Under the pieces are notes generated by a model. It was not told the origin of the DNA. It saw nothing but the letters and a program-made list of their open reading frames with translations, and searched no databases. The translations under genes and the position numbers were made by a program. Below, piece by piece: positions 1 to 7,826 of a DNA stretch of 64,000 bases (position 1 is the stretch's first letter; each line of letters opens with the position of its first letter). The stretch covers positions 310,001-374,000 of the forward strand of contig NZ_WFLN01000007.1 in NCBI RefSeq assembly GCF_009208585.1. Reading direction: 5' to 3'. Source of the stretch: Fluviispira multicolorata (GTDB taxonomy: Bacteria; Bdellovibrionota_B; Oligoflexia; Silvanigrellales; Silvanigrellaceae).

Positions 1-876
1 GTATGTGCCTAATATAAAAATATCCATGGCATTTAGAAATGGAATAATATTTGCTTGAAAAGGAATTAACTGGATGCGGTTTTCAACTTCAGATAAAGTT
101 ATAAAATTTTTAAGCCAATTATTAAGTTCGTAAGCTTTTTGTTCGTATATGGGTTTTCCATCGTTTGATGTTTTTAATAAAGTAGGTTCGCCCATTATCC
201 ATAATTTTATTTTATTTTTTATCTCTGGTTTAAGTAACAAAATAGCTTCGGCAATTTCACGCACCCCTTTTGCGGGATCGATGCGACACATTGTTGCAAT
301 AACAATGTCATCTTTATGAGTGTTCCATTCTTTTCTTAAATTTTCGGCCTTATGAGGATCTTTTACATATGAATTTAATTCACGACCATATCTTAATAAA
401 TGTATTTGTTCAGGTTTTATTGGGTAATTTTCTTTGATATTTTCATTTAATATTTCGGAAGAAGAGGTGATTGCAGAAACTTTGCTATATATTAAACGAT
501 GGATAAAACTTTTTTTAGAAGGTGCACTCATATATAAACTAAATATTTGTTTTACATTTTTTATGAAAATGAGAGTGAGTGATACTAACCAAACATCTTG
601 GCGAGTGTGTGTGTGAATTATTTGAAATTTATTTTTTTTAATTATTTTCTTTATATTTAAAATATCTTTTATGCTAATACGCGCTTGTTTGTACGCATAA
701 AATACTTTAATTCCATGTTTTTCAGCTTCGCAGGCTATTTTTGAACCCTCAATACAATATATTGCAGGCTTTTGCCCTGTCTCGTGCATTTTTTTTAGCA
801 AATTGATTGTGTAGAGTTCAAGACCTCCCCATGCGTGAGATGTGTTGACATGTAAAACGTGCGGCTGTTTTTGCAT
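1..876 (-). CDS. Glycosyltransferase, GT4-like (partial, C-terminus beyond left edge)
   Basis: Reading the minus strand from an ATG at 876 gives 292 codons without a stop, running off the window edge. The N-terminus (HVNTSHAWGGLELYTINLL) has the GG-x-E pattern seen at the acceptor side of GT4/GT1 glycosyltransferases. A middle segment, ATMCRIDPAKGVREIAEAI, matches the start of the second Rossmann-like domain, and WIMGEP follows. It probably transfers a sugar from a nucleotide-sugar in surface polysaccharide or LPS synthesis, at the cytoplasmic face. The donor-binding E-x7-E region should lie beyond the edge. The gene is divergent from fliD. The substrate cannot be told. Confidence 0.8.
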   Translation of the reverse strand, partial: MQKQPHVLHVNTSHAWGGLELYTINLLKKMHETGQKPAIYCIEGSKIACEAEKHGIKVFYAYKQARISIKDILNIKKIIKKNKFQIIHTHTRQDVWLVSLTLIFIKNVKQIFSLYMSAPSKKSFIHRLIYSKVSAITSSSEILNENIKENYPIKPEQIHLLRYGRELNSYVKDPHKAENLRKEWNTHKDDIVIATMCRIDPAKGVREIAEAILLLKPEIKNKIKLWIMGEPTLLKTSNDGKPIYEQKAYELNNWLKNFITLSEVENRIQLIPFQANIIPFLNAMDIFILGTY

Positions 877-917
877 TCTATATCCTAATTGAAAATCATC
901 CTTACTAAGCAGAAAAC

Positions 918-955
918 TTTAGATTTTCCTTAGTAATCTAAACTCACTTTGTGAG
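918..955. repeat. Two adjacent inverted repeats between divergent genes
   Basis: TTTAGATT (918-925) pairs with AATCTAAA (935-942), and directly after it CTCAC (943-947) pairs with GTGAG (951-955) around a TTT loop. They lie between the divergent glycosyltransferase and fliD genes. They could be operators or hairpins in the glycosyltransferase leader. No function is shown. Confidence 0.4.
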
Positions 956-1032
956 TGATACTATATAAAGAGAAAAATTTGCACAAGTTTTGGTATTTTT
1001 TGTCTGATACGGCAATAAAAACGCCTCAATAA

Positions 1033-1066
1033 TTCTCCCGCTTTGACACAATGCAAAGCGGGAGAA
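1033..1066 (+). promoter_or_regulatory. Perfect 13-bp hairpin that masks the fliD ribosome binding site
   Basis: TTCTCCCGCTTTG (1033-1045) and CAAAGCGGGAGAA (1054-1066) are perfect reverse complements separated by an 8-base loop. The 3' arm contains the purine-rich Shine-Dalgarno stretch GGGAGAA (1060-1066), nine bases before the fliD ATG at 1076. No T-run follows, so it does not look like an intrinsic terminator. In the mRNA the stem would hide the ribosome site unless opened. Confidence 0.7.
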
Positions 1067-1075
1067 CATACTTTT

Positions 1076-2425
1076 ATGCCTGGAATGAGAATCAATACAG
1101 GATCAGGCATCGATCCCAAAATGGTCGATCAGCTTGTAGAAATGGAACGTGAGCCCGTTAAACAGCTTGAAACTAGACGAAAAGCTGTTCTGGATGAGCA
1201 AAAAGTATTTGGTGAGCTTAAAACAAATATCAGCGCACTTGGCACAGCCTTAAATGGTTTGCGCACAAAAGCTGACTTTAATAAATTAAAACTAACCAGT
1301 TCTCATCCTGATATTATTGAAGGCACAGTTGATAACAATGCACCTATTGGCACATATGAATTGGAAGTCCGTAATTTAGCACGCACTCAGAAACTTTTGA
1401 CCCAAACTTTTCCAGATAAAGATCAAACATCTGTTGGTTTTGGATATCTAACTATAGAATTTGAAGATGGAAAGAGCTTTGATGTTGATATAGACCCCGA
1501 TAAATCATCACTCAATGATGTTGCCTCTCAAATTAACTCGATGGGGCAAGGTGCACGTGCAATAGTGATTAATACCAAAGAAGGAATTGAAATTAGTGAT
1601 GAAGATAACTTCCGTCTTTTAGTTTTGTCAGAAAAATCAGGGAAAGAAGCAAAAATATATATTGATCCTGACACGACCTATATGGAATTTAATGAGCAAG
1701 TCACAGGACGAAATTTAGAAATGCTTTTTGAAGATGTTAAAGTTTATAATGAAACAAATAAAGTAACAGAGTTGTTTCCGGGAATGGTGCTCGACGTAAA
1801 AAAAGCAGAACCTGGCACGAAAGTAAATATAAAAATAGATTATGATGTAGAAAAAAGTCTTGAAATTGTGAAAAAATTTATTGAGGCATATAACAAAGTA
1901 AATGATTTTATTGATAAACAATTTCAAGTCAATTCAGATACAAATAAGGCAGGAGTTTTATCAAAGGATAATAGTTTAAGAACTTTAAGAAGAAGCTTAC
2001 AGTCAAACTTACAATACAGTGTTCCCAATAAAAAGTATCAAACTTTAGCAGATATTGGAATTACTACCGACCCGAAAACTGGCGCATTAAAATATGATGA
2101 GTCTAAAGCTAAACAAGCATTGTCCGAAGATTATATCGGTGTTTCTAAGTTGTTCATACAAACAGACGACTCGGTTGGTCTTGGTATTAGAATGTCTGAT
2201 GCAGTGCGTGGAATGCAAAACCAGCAAAGTGGTGTGGTCTCTTCGAAAGACAGAGAATATAAAAGAATTCTCGAAAACTTTGACAGAGATCTCGCAACTA
2301 AGGAAAGGCTTGCAACGCAAAGGGCAGAAGGCATTCGGAGAAAATTTTCTGTTGTAGAGCAGCTGATAAGTGGAATGAATGCACAGGGACAAGTATTGCA
2401 GCAAAAGTTAGGTGGTATGGGATGA
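1076..2425 (+). CDS. fliD: Flagellar hook-associated protein 2 (filament cap) FliD
   Basis: FliD forms the cap at the tip of the flagellar filament, under which flagellin subunits fold and insert. The N-terminus (INTGSGIDPKMVDQLVEMER) matches the FliD_N pattern G-S-G-D-x-x-x-x-V-x-x-L. The C-terminal third (about residues 270-449) holds the FliD_C helices, ending in a coiled region rich in Q, R and E. At 449 aa it has ordinary family length. A TTG at 1043 could extend it by 11 residues, but the ATG at 1076 follows GGGAGAA at good spacing and begins close to the conserved motif, so it is preferred. fliS follows 52 bases downstream in an operon. Translation may be controlled by the hairpin at 1033-1066. 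Confidence 0.93.
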   Translation: MPGMRINTGSGIDPKMVDQLVEMEREPVKQLETRRKAVLDEQKVFGELKTNISALGTALNGLRTKADFNKLKLTSSHPDIIEGTVDNNAPIGTYELEVRNLARTQKLLTQTFPDKDQTSVGFGYLTIEFEDGKSFDVDIDPDKSSLNDVASQINSMGQGARAIVINTKEGIEISDEDNFRLLVLSEKSGKEAKIYIDPDTTYMEFNEQVTGRNLEMLFEDVKVYNETNKVTELFPGMVLDVKKAEPGTKVNIKIDYDVEKSLEIVKKFIEAYNKVNDFIDKQFQVNSDTNKAGVLSKDNSLRTLRRSLQSNLQYSVPNKKYQTLADIGITTDPKTGALKYDESKAKQALSEDYIGVSKLFIQTDDSVGLGIRMSDAVRGMQNQQSGVVSSKDREYKRILENFDRDLATKERLATQRAEGIRRKFSVVEQLISGMNAQGQVLQQKLGGMG

Positions 2426-2477
2426 TAAATCGCTCAATACTTTTCATTGTGACATATATTTTTAAGGGTGGAGTTGC

Positions 2478-3041
2478 ATGAATTCAAAAGCATTTAAGGC
2501 TTATCAAGCTACTAATGTTACAACTGCAAAACCTGAAAAAGTATTGTTAATGCTCTATGAAGGTTGTATTAAGTTTGTAAGACTTGCAAAGACTAAAATG
2601 AATGAAAAAAAGATTGCAGAAAAAGGAAAAAGCATAAGCAAGGCTTTAGCAATAATATCTGAATTAATAAACACTCTCGATCATGAAGTCGGTGGGCAAC
2701 TGTCAGCTGACCTTGAAAATTTATATATGTTTATGATGGATAAATTAATTGAAGCAAATATGCATAATAAAATAGAAGATCTTGAAGTGGTTGAAAAGCT
2801 CCTTCTAACTTTATTTGAAGCATGGACTGATGTTGTAAATAACCCAAGACCAGATGGTGTTCCCAGTCCAAAATTGCAACCAGAGCTTTACGCAATGTAT
2901 TTGACTTCAAATAATCAGTCAGCAAAAACAGGAGTCACTAAAAATAAACAATCAACAAAACCCAATGGGGCTACTGCGGTTAATTTGTCAGCAGAAGTTA
3001 AGCAGCCTCCTGTGGGTGGTAATGTGATAAGTAAAAAATGA
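2478..3041 (+). CDS. fliS: Flagellar export chaperone FliS with C-terminal extension
   Basis: FliS binds the disordered C-terminus of flagellin in the cytoplasm, keeps it monomeric and helps deliver it to the flagellar export gate. The first ~125 residues fit the family: a start like KAYQATNVTTAKPEKVLLML, then LYEGCIKFVRLAK, and four helices ending at LLTLFEAWTDVV. FliS proteins are usually about 120-135 aa. This one has 187, with a polar Lys/Asn/Ser/Thr-rich tail of about 55 residues that looks disordered. The ribosome site GGTGGAG lies just before the ATG. It follows fliD, the normal order. The role of the tail is unknown. Confidence 0.92.
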   Translation: MNSKAFKAYQATNVTTAKPEKVLLMLYEGCIKFVRLAKTKMNEKKIAEKGKSISKALAIISELINTLDHEVGGQLSADLENLYMFMMDKLIEANMHNKIEDLEVVEKLLLTLFEAWTDVVNNPRPDGVPSPKLQPELYAMYLTSNNQSAKTGVTKNKQSTKPNGATAVNLSAEVKQPPVGGNVISKK

Positions 3042-3072
3042 ATTAATATTAATAATTGCAAAAGAGTGAAAT

Positions 3073-3100
3073 ATTTATAATAGATTCATTTATTATAAAT
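3073..3100. terminator. AT-only inverted repeat between convergent genes, weak bidirectional terminator candidate
   Basis: ATTTATAATA (3073-3082) and TATTATAAAT (3091-3100) are perfect reverse complements with an 8-base loop. They sit between the end of fliS and the end of the convergent PilZ gene, overlapping its stop codon. The stem has no G or C, so it would be weak. Confidence 0.3.
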
Positions 3101-3845
3101 AATAATGGGAAGAGCGAAATTCCATACTATTTTGAAAAATAAATTTTTCAATTAATTTTTTATCGTTTAAGCTCATGATTTGAAATTTTACTCCAAATCC
3201 TTCTTCAGTAATACGAACCACAGTGCCTTTGACAATGATTTTTCGATCTAGTTGTGGTAAGAAAAACTCAATTTCTAAATCATTTCCAACATAGGGATTT
3301 ATTCTTTGTTCTCTATCTGCTAAATGGATGCCTTCTGTGGAAATATCTATTGAGAATATTTCAGTCTCTTTATTTTTAAAGCGTACAATAGTTTTTAATT
3401 TGTATTTAACTCTTTCTGCTCTTCTATAATTAATTTGTGTAAGTTTTTTTATTTCTTCAATTATTTTTGTTCTTGGCATAGGTTTAGGGAGAAATAAATC
3501 TGAATTGAGCGAATATACTTTATCTTTTATTTCCTCAAAATTTTCTGTACCTGTTACAATAAATTTAATTTTTTGATTGTAACTTATTTTTTTAGCCTTC
3601 TCTATTTCATAAATACCTAAGCCATTGTAAGAATGGAAATCGAGTATGGCAATATCAAAATTTTCTTTTGATAATAAATCCATCATTTTCTTAAGATCTG
3701 ATGTTAGCTCAACTTGAAATCCGGCATTGCTGAGAGCTACTTTTTCTATACGTCCAGTTATAGGGCTTTCGTCACTGATTAGTAATTTAACTTTATCTTG
3801 TTGAGGTCTTTGCATATTTTTTTGGAGTTTTTTTGCTAATGACAT
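3093..3845 (-). CDS. Response-regulator receiver (REC) protein with C-terminal PilZ domain
   Basis: Residues about 15-130 look like a receiver domain: an acidic start (LLISDES), a candidate phospho-acceptor Asp in DIAILDFHS, and a conserved Lys in FLPKPM. Residues about 140-240 form a PilZ domain with both cyclic-di-GMP-binding motifs: R-x-x-x-R in YRRAERV and D-x-S-x-x-G in DISTEG. The protein therefore probably joins phosphorylation input to cyclic-di-GMP sensing in the cytoplasm. No output enzyme is present, so it likely acts by binding another protein, as YcgR-type PilZ proteins do at the flagellar motor. It lies tail to tail with fliS, which fits a motility role, but the partner is not shown. 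Confidence 0.82.
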   Translation of the reverse strand: MSLAKKLQKNMQRPQQDKVKLLISDESPITGRIEKVALSNAGFQVELTSDLKKMMDLLSKENFDIAILDFHSYNGLGIYEIEKAKKISYNQKIKFIVTGTENFEEIKDKVYSLNSDLFLPKPMPRTKIIEEIKKLTQINYRRAERVKYKLKTIVRFKNKETEIFSIDISTEGIHLADREQRINPYVGNDLEIEFFLPQLDRKIIVKGTVVRITEEGFGVKFQIMSLNDKKLIEKFIFQNSMEFRSSHYYL

Positions 3846-3922
3846 AAAGTTCTCTTTGTTAAAGTGAAATTAATTTCGTATATATTTATCGGGGAACTTT
3901 AAGATGCTCTTAAGGAGGAATC

Positions 3923-4792
3923 ATGTTGTGGCCTGCGGTTTCAGCATCGGATCTTATTGAATTAGTTGTTGAATTTAATGAAGAAAATTATAAAAATTGT
4001 TTAAAAACCAATGGATATGCTGGTTTTGTTTTTTTTGATATTGGAAGTGTTCTTTTGGATCTTGATTGGGATGTTTCGTTTCAAGCATACGAAAATCTCT
4101 TGCCAGAAGGGAGTAAATTTAATTATTCTAATACTTTTAAATTGTTACGAGAAAACTCAGTGCTTCAAAATTGGTGTACTGGTCAAATAGGAGCGTTTGA
4201 TTATGCTCAATCCTTTATGCATGCTCTTAAAAAAACTTCAAAACTTCAAGATGATTATCATTTTTCTGCTTTCGAAATTAAGAAGGCAGATAGTTTTGTT
4301 GTTGGCTCATTGAGGCCTTCTGTGCTTGAACTTGCAAAAAAATTAAAGGACCTCAATTTTGGAATAGGGGTGCTAAGCAATGCAACAACTTGGCATGAAG
4401 TGGTTATAGAAAAGAGACTTCCAGTTAGAGATATTTTCGATGTTTGTATTTTTAGTCAAGATTTGGGCTGCGAAAAACCTGAGCAAAAAATATATGAAAT
4501 AGCTCAGTCTGAGGCAGAACGTTTTGTTCAAAAAAGGTTTAATGCTACACTGCATTTCAAAGATATCTATTTTATTGATGACACTCCTTCAAATGTAAAG
4601 GCGGCTCGAGCAATGAATTGGAATGCAAGCCTTGTACTTTTATTTAATGAACATATCTTAGAGCAAATATCAAAAAATAAATTATCAGAAATACAAATAA
4701 TTGAAGCATCACATAAAAGAGATAATCTAATATTTGGACAAGATGCAGCTAAGCGAGTTGAAAAAATATTTGAAAGAATTGTTACTTTATGA
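3923..4792 (+). CDS. HAD-superfamily hydrolase (YihX-like phosphatase)
   Basis: HAD phosphatases form a phospho-aspartate intermediate. Motif I is FFDIGSVLLDLDWD, where the usual second Asp of D-x-D is Gly, as in the YihX type (FDLGNV). Motif II is the Ser in LSNATT, and motif IV is FIDDTPSNVKAA. The likely activity is dephosphorylation of a small sugar phosphate or similar metabolite. The start is supported by AAGGAGGA just upstream. Its stop overlaps the murI start in an ATGA, implying translational coupling. There is an extra N-terminal segment of about 30 residues before motif I. The substrate is unknown. Confidence 0.8.
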   Translation: MLWPAVSASDLIELVVEFNEENYKNCLKTNGYAGFVFFDIGSVLLDLDWDVSFQAYENLLPEGSKFNYSNTFKLLRENSVLQNWCTGQIGAFDYAQSFMHALKKTSKLQDDYHFSAFEIKKADSFVVGSLRPSVLELAKKLKDLNFGIGVLSNATTWHEVVIEKRLPVRDIFDVCIFSQDLGCEKPEQKIYEIAQSEAERFVQKRFNATLHFKDIYFIDDTPSNVKAARAMNWNASLVLLFNEHILEQISKNKLSEIQIIEASHKRDNLIFGQDAAKRVEKIFERIVTL

Positions 4793-5676
4793 AAAATAAT
4801 AATCATCCAAATATTGCTTTTTTTGACTCTAGTCAAGGCGGATTGACTGTCTGGGAAAATGTACTTAGAAGATATCCAAATTTAAATACTCAGTATTTAG
4901 GGGATAACGCTCGCTGCCCTTATGGAAATAAAAGTGCGGAAACAATTATTAAATATGCAGCTGAGGCAGCGTTATTTTTATCAAACCGAAATGCGAATTT
5001 ATTAATTGTAGCATGTGGGACAGCCTCAAGTGTCGCAGCAAAAGAAATACAAAAAATATTTAAAATTCCAATTATTGGAATTGTGGAAGGGTTTTGTCAA
5101 TTTGTAGGCTCAATATTGAAAGATAAATCGAGAACTGTAGCCGTTTTGGGAACCCGTTTTACAATTAAAAGTAAACGCTTTAAAGAAGAGCTTTCATTTT
5201 ATGATGTAAATAGAGTGTGGGAAAGAGCTTGTCCTTTATTTGTTCCTTTAGTTGAAGAAGGAATATCAACTGGACCTATGGCCGATGCTGCTGCTGATAT
5301 GTATTTATGGGATATTCCTGAAGACACTAAAATAGTTATGTTGGCTTGTACGCATTACCCTAGACTTGTGCATGCAATAGCAGATTCAATTGAAAGAAGA
5401 CTTGGTAAAACTATTATTTATAAAACAATCGATGGAGATTGGGTTTTAAAAATTGGGCATAAAGATGAATCTGATCCTATTTATTTAGTGGAATCATCCT
5501 TGCCAATTGTTAGCTATATTTCGAATTTTTTACATAAAAATAATTCTACTGGATTATACAGTCAAGGTGAAAAACATGTTTTTTGCACTGATTCACCTGA
5601 GCAGTTTGAAAGTATAGCTCGCTTTTTTACAACTATTTCTTTACCAAAAGTTGAGGCAGTTGATATTCAAACTTAA
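4789..5676 (+). CDS. murI: Glutamate racemase-like protein with altered active-site motifs
   Basis: Glutamate racemase converts L- to D-glutamate for peptidoglycan, using two cysteines as acid and base. Both are present: Cys76 in VACGTASS and Cys187 in LACTHYP. Other family marks are GGLTV near residue 20, DNARCPYG and IPIIGIVE. Two usually strict signatures differ: DSG at the N-terminus is DSS (13-15), and the Asn of ACNTAS, which contacts substrate, is Gly77. Length (295 aa) is a little above the usual 260-285. It overlaps the upstream HAD gene by four bases and shares its terminal TTAA with the convergent gene. It may be a working racemase with shifted substrate or a related Asp/Glu/hydantoin-type racemase. 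Confidence 0.78.
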   Translation: MKNNNHPNIAFFDSSQGGLTVWENVLRRYPNLNTQYLGDNARCPYGNKSAETIIKYAAEAALFLSNRNANLLIVACGTASSVAAKEIQKIFKIPIIGIVEGFCQFVGSILKDKSRTVAVLGTRFTIKSKRFKEELSFYDVNRVWERACPLFVPLVEEGISTGPMADAAADMYLWDIPEDTKIVMLACTHYPRLVHAIADSIERRLGKTIIYKTIDGDWVLKIGHKDESDPIYLVESSLPIVSYISNFLHKNNSTGLYSQGEKHVFCTDSPEQFESIARFFTTISLPKVEAVDIQT

Positions 5677-6611
5677 GCCTGTTTTCTTAAATTGGTTGAT
5701 TCAAATATTTTATCTGCATTATCTGTTACAAAGCCTTGATAGTAGCTGCACCAAATACCGTCTCTCTTTTTTCCAAGCAAAGGATGTCTAAAAGCAAATT
5801 CTACAAATGCATATGGTATTTTACGAAAGCCATCTTGAAAGGGAACAAGCAGTTCTTCGGCGAGAGTTGCACTTTGTTCTAATTGAACCTCTGCTGAGCC
5901 TTTAATAATCCCTCCTCCAGCTGTATTCATTGAAATTCCAAGTTCTTTTTGTATAAATTGATTGAAATTTTTGAGTGTTTTAAATTTTTTCATGAGATGA
6001 ATGCTGACCGTAAAATGATTTGGAGTATTGCCATAGACGAGAGTCCAAGCAGCATATTCACTTTCTTTGCGGAGGAGCTCGTAATCTTTAAAACTCGGTG
6101 TGCGCCATACAGGGCCATTGCTTAAAAAGAGGGTTAAGGATTCAACAAAGGCATCTATATTTTCAGGCTTTGATTTTAAGGCTAAAAATTCAGATTTTAG
6201 CTTATTTACAGGTGAATTTTCGAGATCTTCCGTGTATTTTAAAATGCATTTTTGAAATTCTTGGGAAAAACTTTCGGGTTCAAGTACGCTTATAAATATT
6301 TTAGGAGGTACTTTAGAGCTGTGTTGTAGTTTATCATTGGGTGGATTCATAGAAATTGCATTTAATTTCTTATCTTTAAAATGGTATTCGTCTGCTTTAG
6401 AATAGCCTAGTATTTCAAAAATTTCTTGTAATATATGTAAACCACAAAACGAACCAGGGAGAGTGCGGAAAGCGAGATGGTCTTCGCTCCAATGATCCCC
6501 TTCTGCTCGAATTGTATTCTCAATCTTCTTAACCTGTTGCACCTTGTTTTTGTAATTGAGCCAAAGGTGTTTGATTAATCTATTGATTATTTTTTCTTGT
6601 AATTTAAGCAT
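5673..6611 (-). CDS. DUF1338 family protein (2-oxoadipate dioxygenase/decarboxylase-like)
   Basis: The family includes HglS/YdcJ, iron enzymes that turn 2-oxoadipate into D-2-hydroxyglutarate in lysine breakdown. Visible marks are EDHLAFRTL near residue 45 (His metal ligand plus substrate Arg), NHFTVSIH in the middle (second His) and FVEFAFRHPL near residue 275 (Glu ligand). Length is 312 aa, shorter than many HglS proteins (about 430-460 aa), so the substrate may differ. It stands alone on the minus strand, convergent with murI with overlapping stop codons, and no lysine catabolic gene is nearby. Family assignment is from motif memory; enzymatic role is inferred. Confidence 0.65.
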   Translation of the reverse strand: MLKLQEKIINRLIKHLWLNYKNKVQQVKKIENTIRAEGDHWSEDHLAFRTLPGSFCGLHILQEIFEILGYSKADEYHFKDKKLNAISMNPPNDKLQHSSKVPPKIFISVLEPESFSQEFQKCILKYTEDLENSPVNKLKSEFLALKSKPENIDAFVESLTLFLSNGPVWRTPSFKDYELLRKESEYAAWTLVYGNTPNHFTVSIHLMKKFKTLKNFNQFIQKELGISMNTAGGGIIKGSAEVQLEQSATLAEELLVPFQDGFRKIPYAFVEFAFRHPLLGKKRDGIWCSYYQGFVTDNADKIFESTNLRKQA

Positions 6612-6729
6612 TCAAAATCCCTCAAATATTAAGCTAAAAAAAAAGGAATAGTCCTTTGTGAGCGTGAAAAAGTTATGTTAGTAATTTAGCTCAAGCCTAA
6701 GTTTTTGGCTAGGAGAAGTCATTTATTTT

Positions 6730-7764
6730 ATGATTGAGGAAATTAAATTGTCCATAGAGGTTCTTGCGCTCGATCGAAATGAATATTATTTTGAACATCA
6801 CCCTCAGGTTTTAGCTTCATTTCATTTATGTAACAGTCAAAATTATTCACGCTATGCTTCTAATGATGGTCATACTCAAATGCTAAATTCTTTAGCTCTG
6901 TTATTAAAAATAGAAGCAGAAAATATTACTTTAGCTCACGGTGCTGAAGATGCGCTTATAAAAGCGCTTTCTTGGTTAAAATTAAAGTATAAGACTATTG
7001 TGGTTGATGATTTCTCTTGGACAAATTATATTCATATTGCAGAAGGTTTAGGTTATCAAGTTCATAAAATCCCAACTCAAATGAGTGGAAATAGTTTCAT
7101 ACTAAATATAGCGGGATTAAAAAATCATTTAAATAAATGCGAGCCGAGCGTTATTCTTTTAACCTCACCAAATAATCCCACAGGCCACAGTATTTCGCAA
7201 AATGAACTTTATTCTTTGCTGAAAACTTATCCAGAACATTTTTTTATTTTAGATATGGTTTATGCCCCTTTTTTTGAGCAAACCTACTTTTGTTTAATGA
7301 ATCATGAAAACTCACTTTTTGTCGGTAGTTTTTCAAAGTACTTTGGCCTCCCTGGGCTTAGAGTGGGTTTTGCAGTCGGTTTGTTGCCAAAAGCCTTCAA
7401 GCTCAACTTAGGGCTGCAACCGCAGGCAATTCATATTTGCCAAACAGTATTAAATCACATTAACTGGTATCAAAGTAATCGAAGTGAAATGATACAGTTT
7501 GCACAAGCGCTGTTAGAAAAAAAATATAAAAATATTAAGCCTTTTAAGAGTGATGCTCCCTTTATACTTGTGCAGCTTGTTAGGGTAAAGAGCTTACAGA
7601 AAATACTTTTATCAGCAGAAGAGATGACTTTTGTACGTCCTAAGTACTTAGTAAAAGATAATGTACCCTATATTCGTTTTGGTTTAGGTCCCGCTCATGT
7701 ATGTGCTAAAATAGAGGATTATTTAACTTTTATTGATAAAAAATTTGACGAAAATTCTTTTTAA
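6730..7764 (+). CDS. PLP-dependent aminotransferase class I/II, HisC-like
   Basis: A fold-type I aminotransferase of 344 aa, near the HisC length. Seen in order: YSRYASNDGHTQMLNSLA (the Y-P-like substrate motif with HisC-type spacing), AHGAEDAL (cofactor phosphate), LTSPNNPTGH (PLP and carboxylate binding), LDMVYAPF (Asp to pyridine N), and SFSKYFGLPGLRVGF with the Schiff-base Lys. It likely transfers an amino group between an amino acid or amino alcohol phosphate and 2-oxoglutarate in the cytoplasm. No histidine biosynthesis gene is adjacent, so a histidine role is not supported by context. AGGAGA precedes the ATG. The substrate is unresolved. Confidence 0.82.
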   Translation: MIEEIKLSIEVLALDRNEYYFEHHPQVLASFHLCNSQNYSRYASNDGHTQMLNSLALLLKIEAENITLAHGAEDALIKALSWLKLKYKTIVVDDFSWTNYIHIAEGLGYQVHKIPTQMSGNSFILNIAGLKNHLNKCEPSVILLTSPNNPTGHSISQNELYSLLKTYPEHFFILDMVYAPFFEQTYFCLMNHENSLFVGSFSKYFGLPGLRVGFAVGLLPKAFKLNLGLQPQAIHICQTVLNHINWYQSNRSEMIQFAQALLEKKYKNIKPFKSDAPFILVQLVRVKSLQKILLSAEEMTFVRPKYLVKDNVPYIRFGLGPAHVCAKIEDYLTFIDKKFDENSF

Positions 7765-7826
7765 ATCTCAACTAAATAAAATACTATAAGATCGAATCAG
7801 GCATGGCTCTCTTAAAGGGAAATAAA

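Noticed and set aside
2087..2404. Overlapping frames inside fliD on both strands
   Set aside because: They are shadows of the fliD coding sequence, with no ribosome site and biased composition from the main frame.
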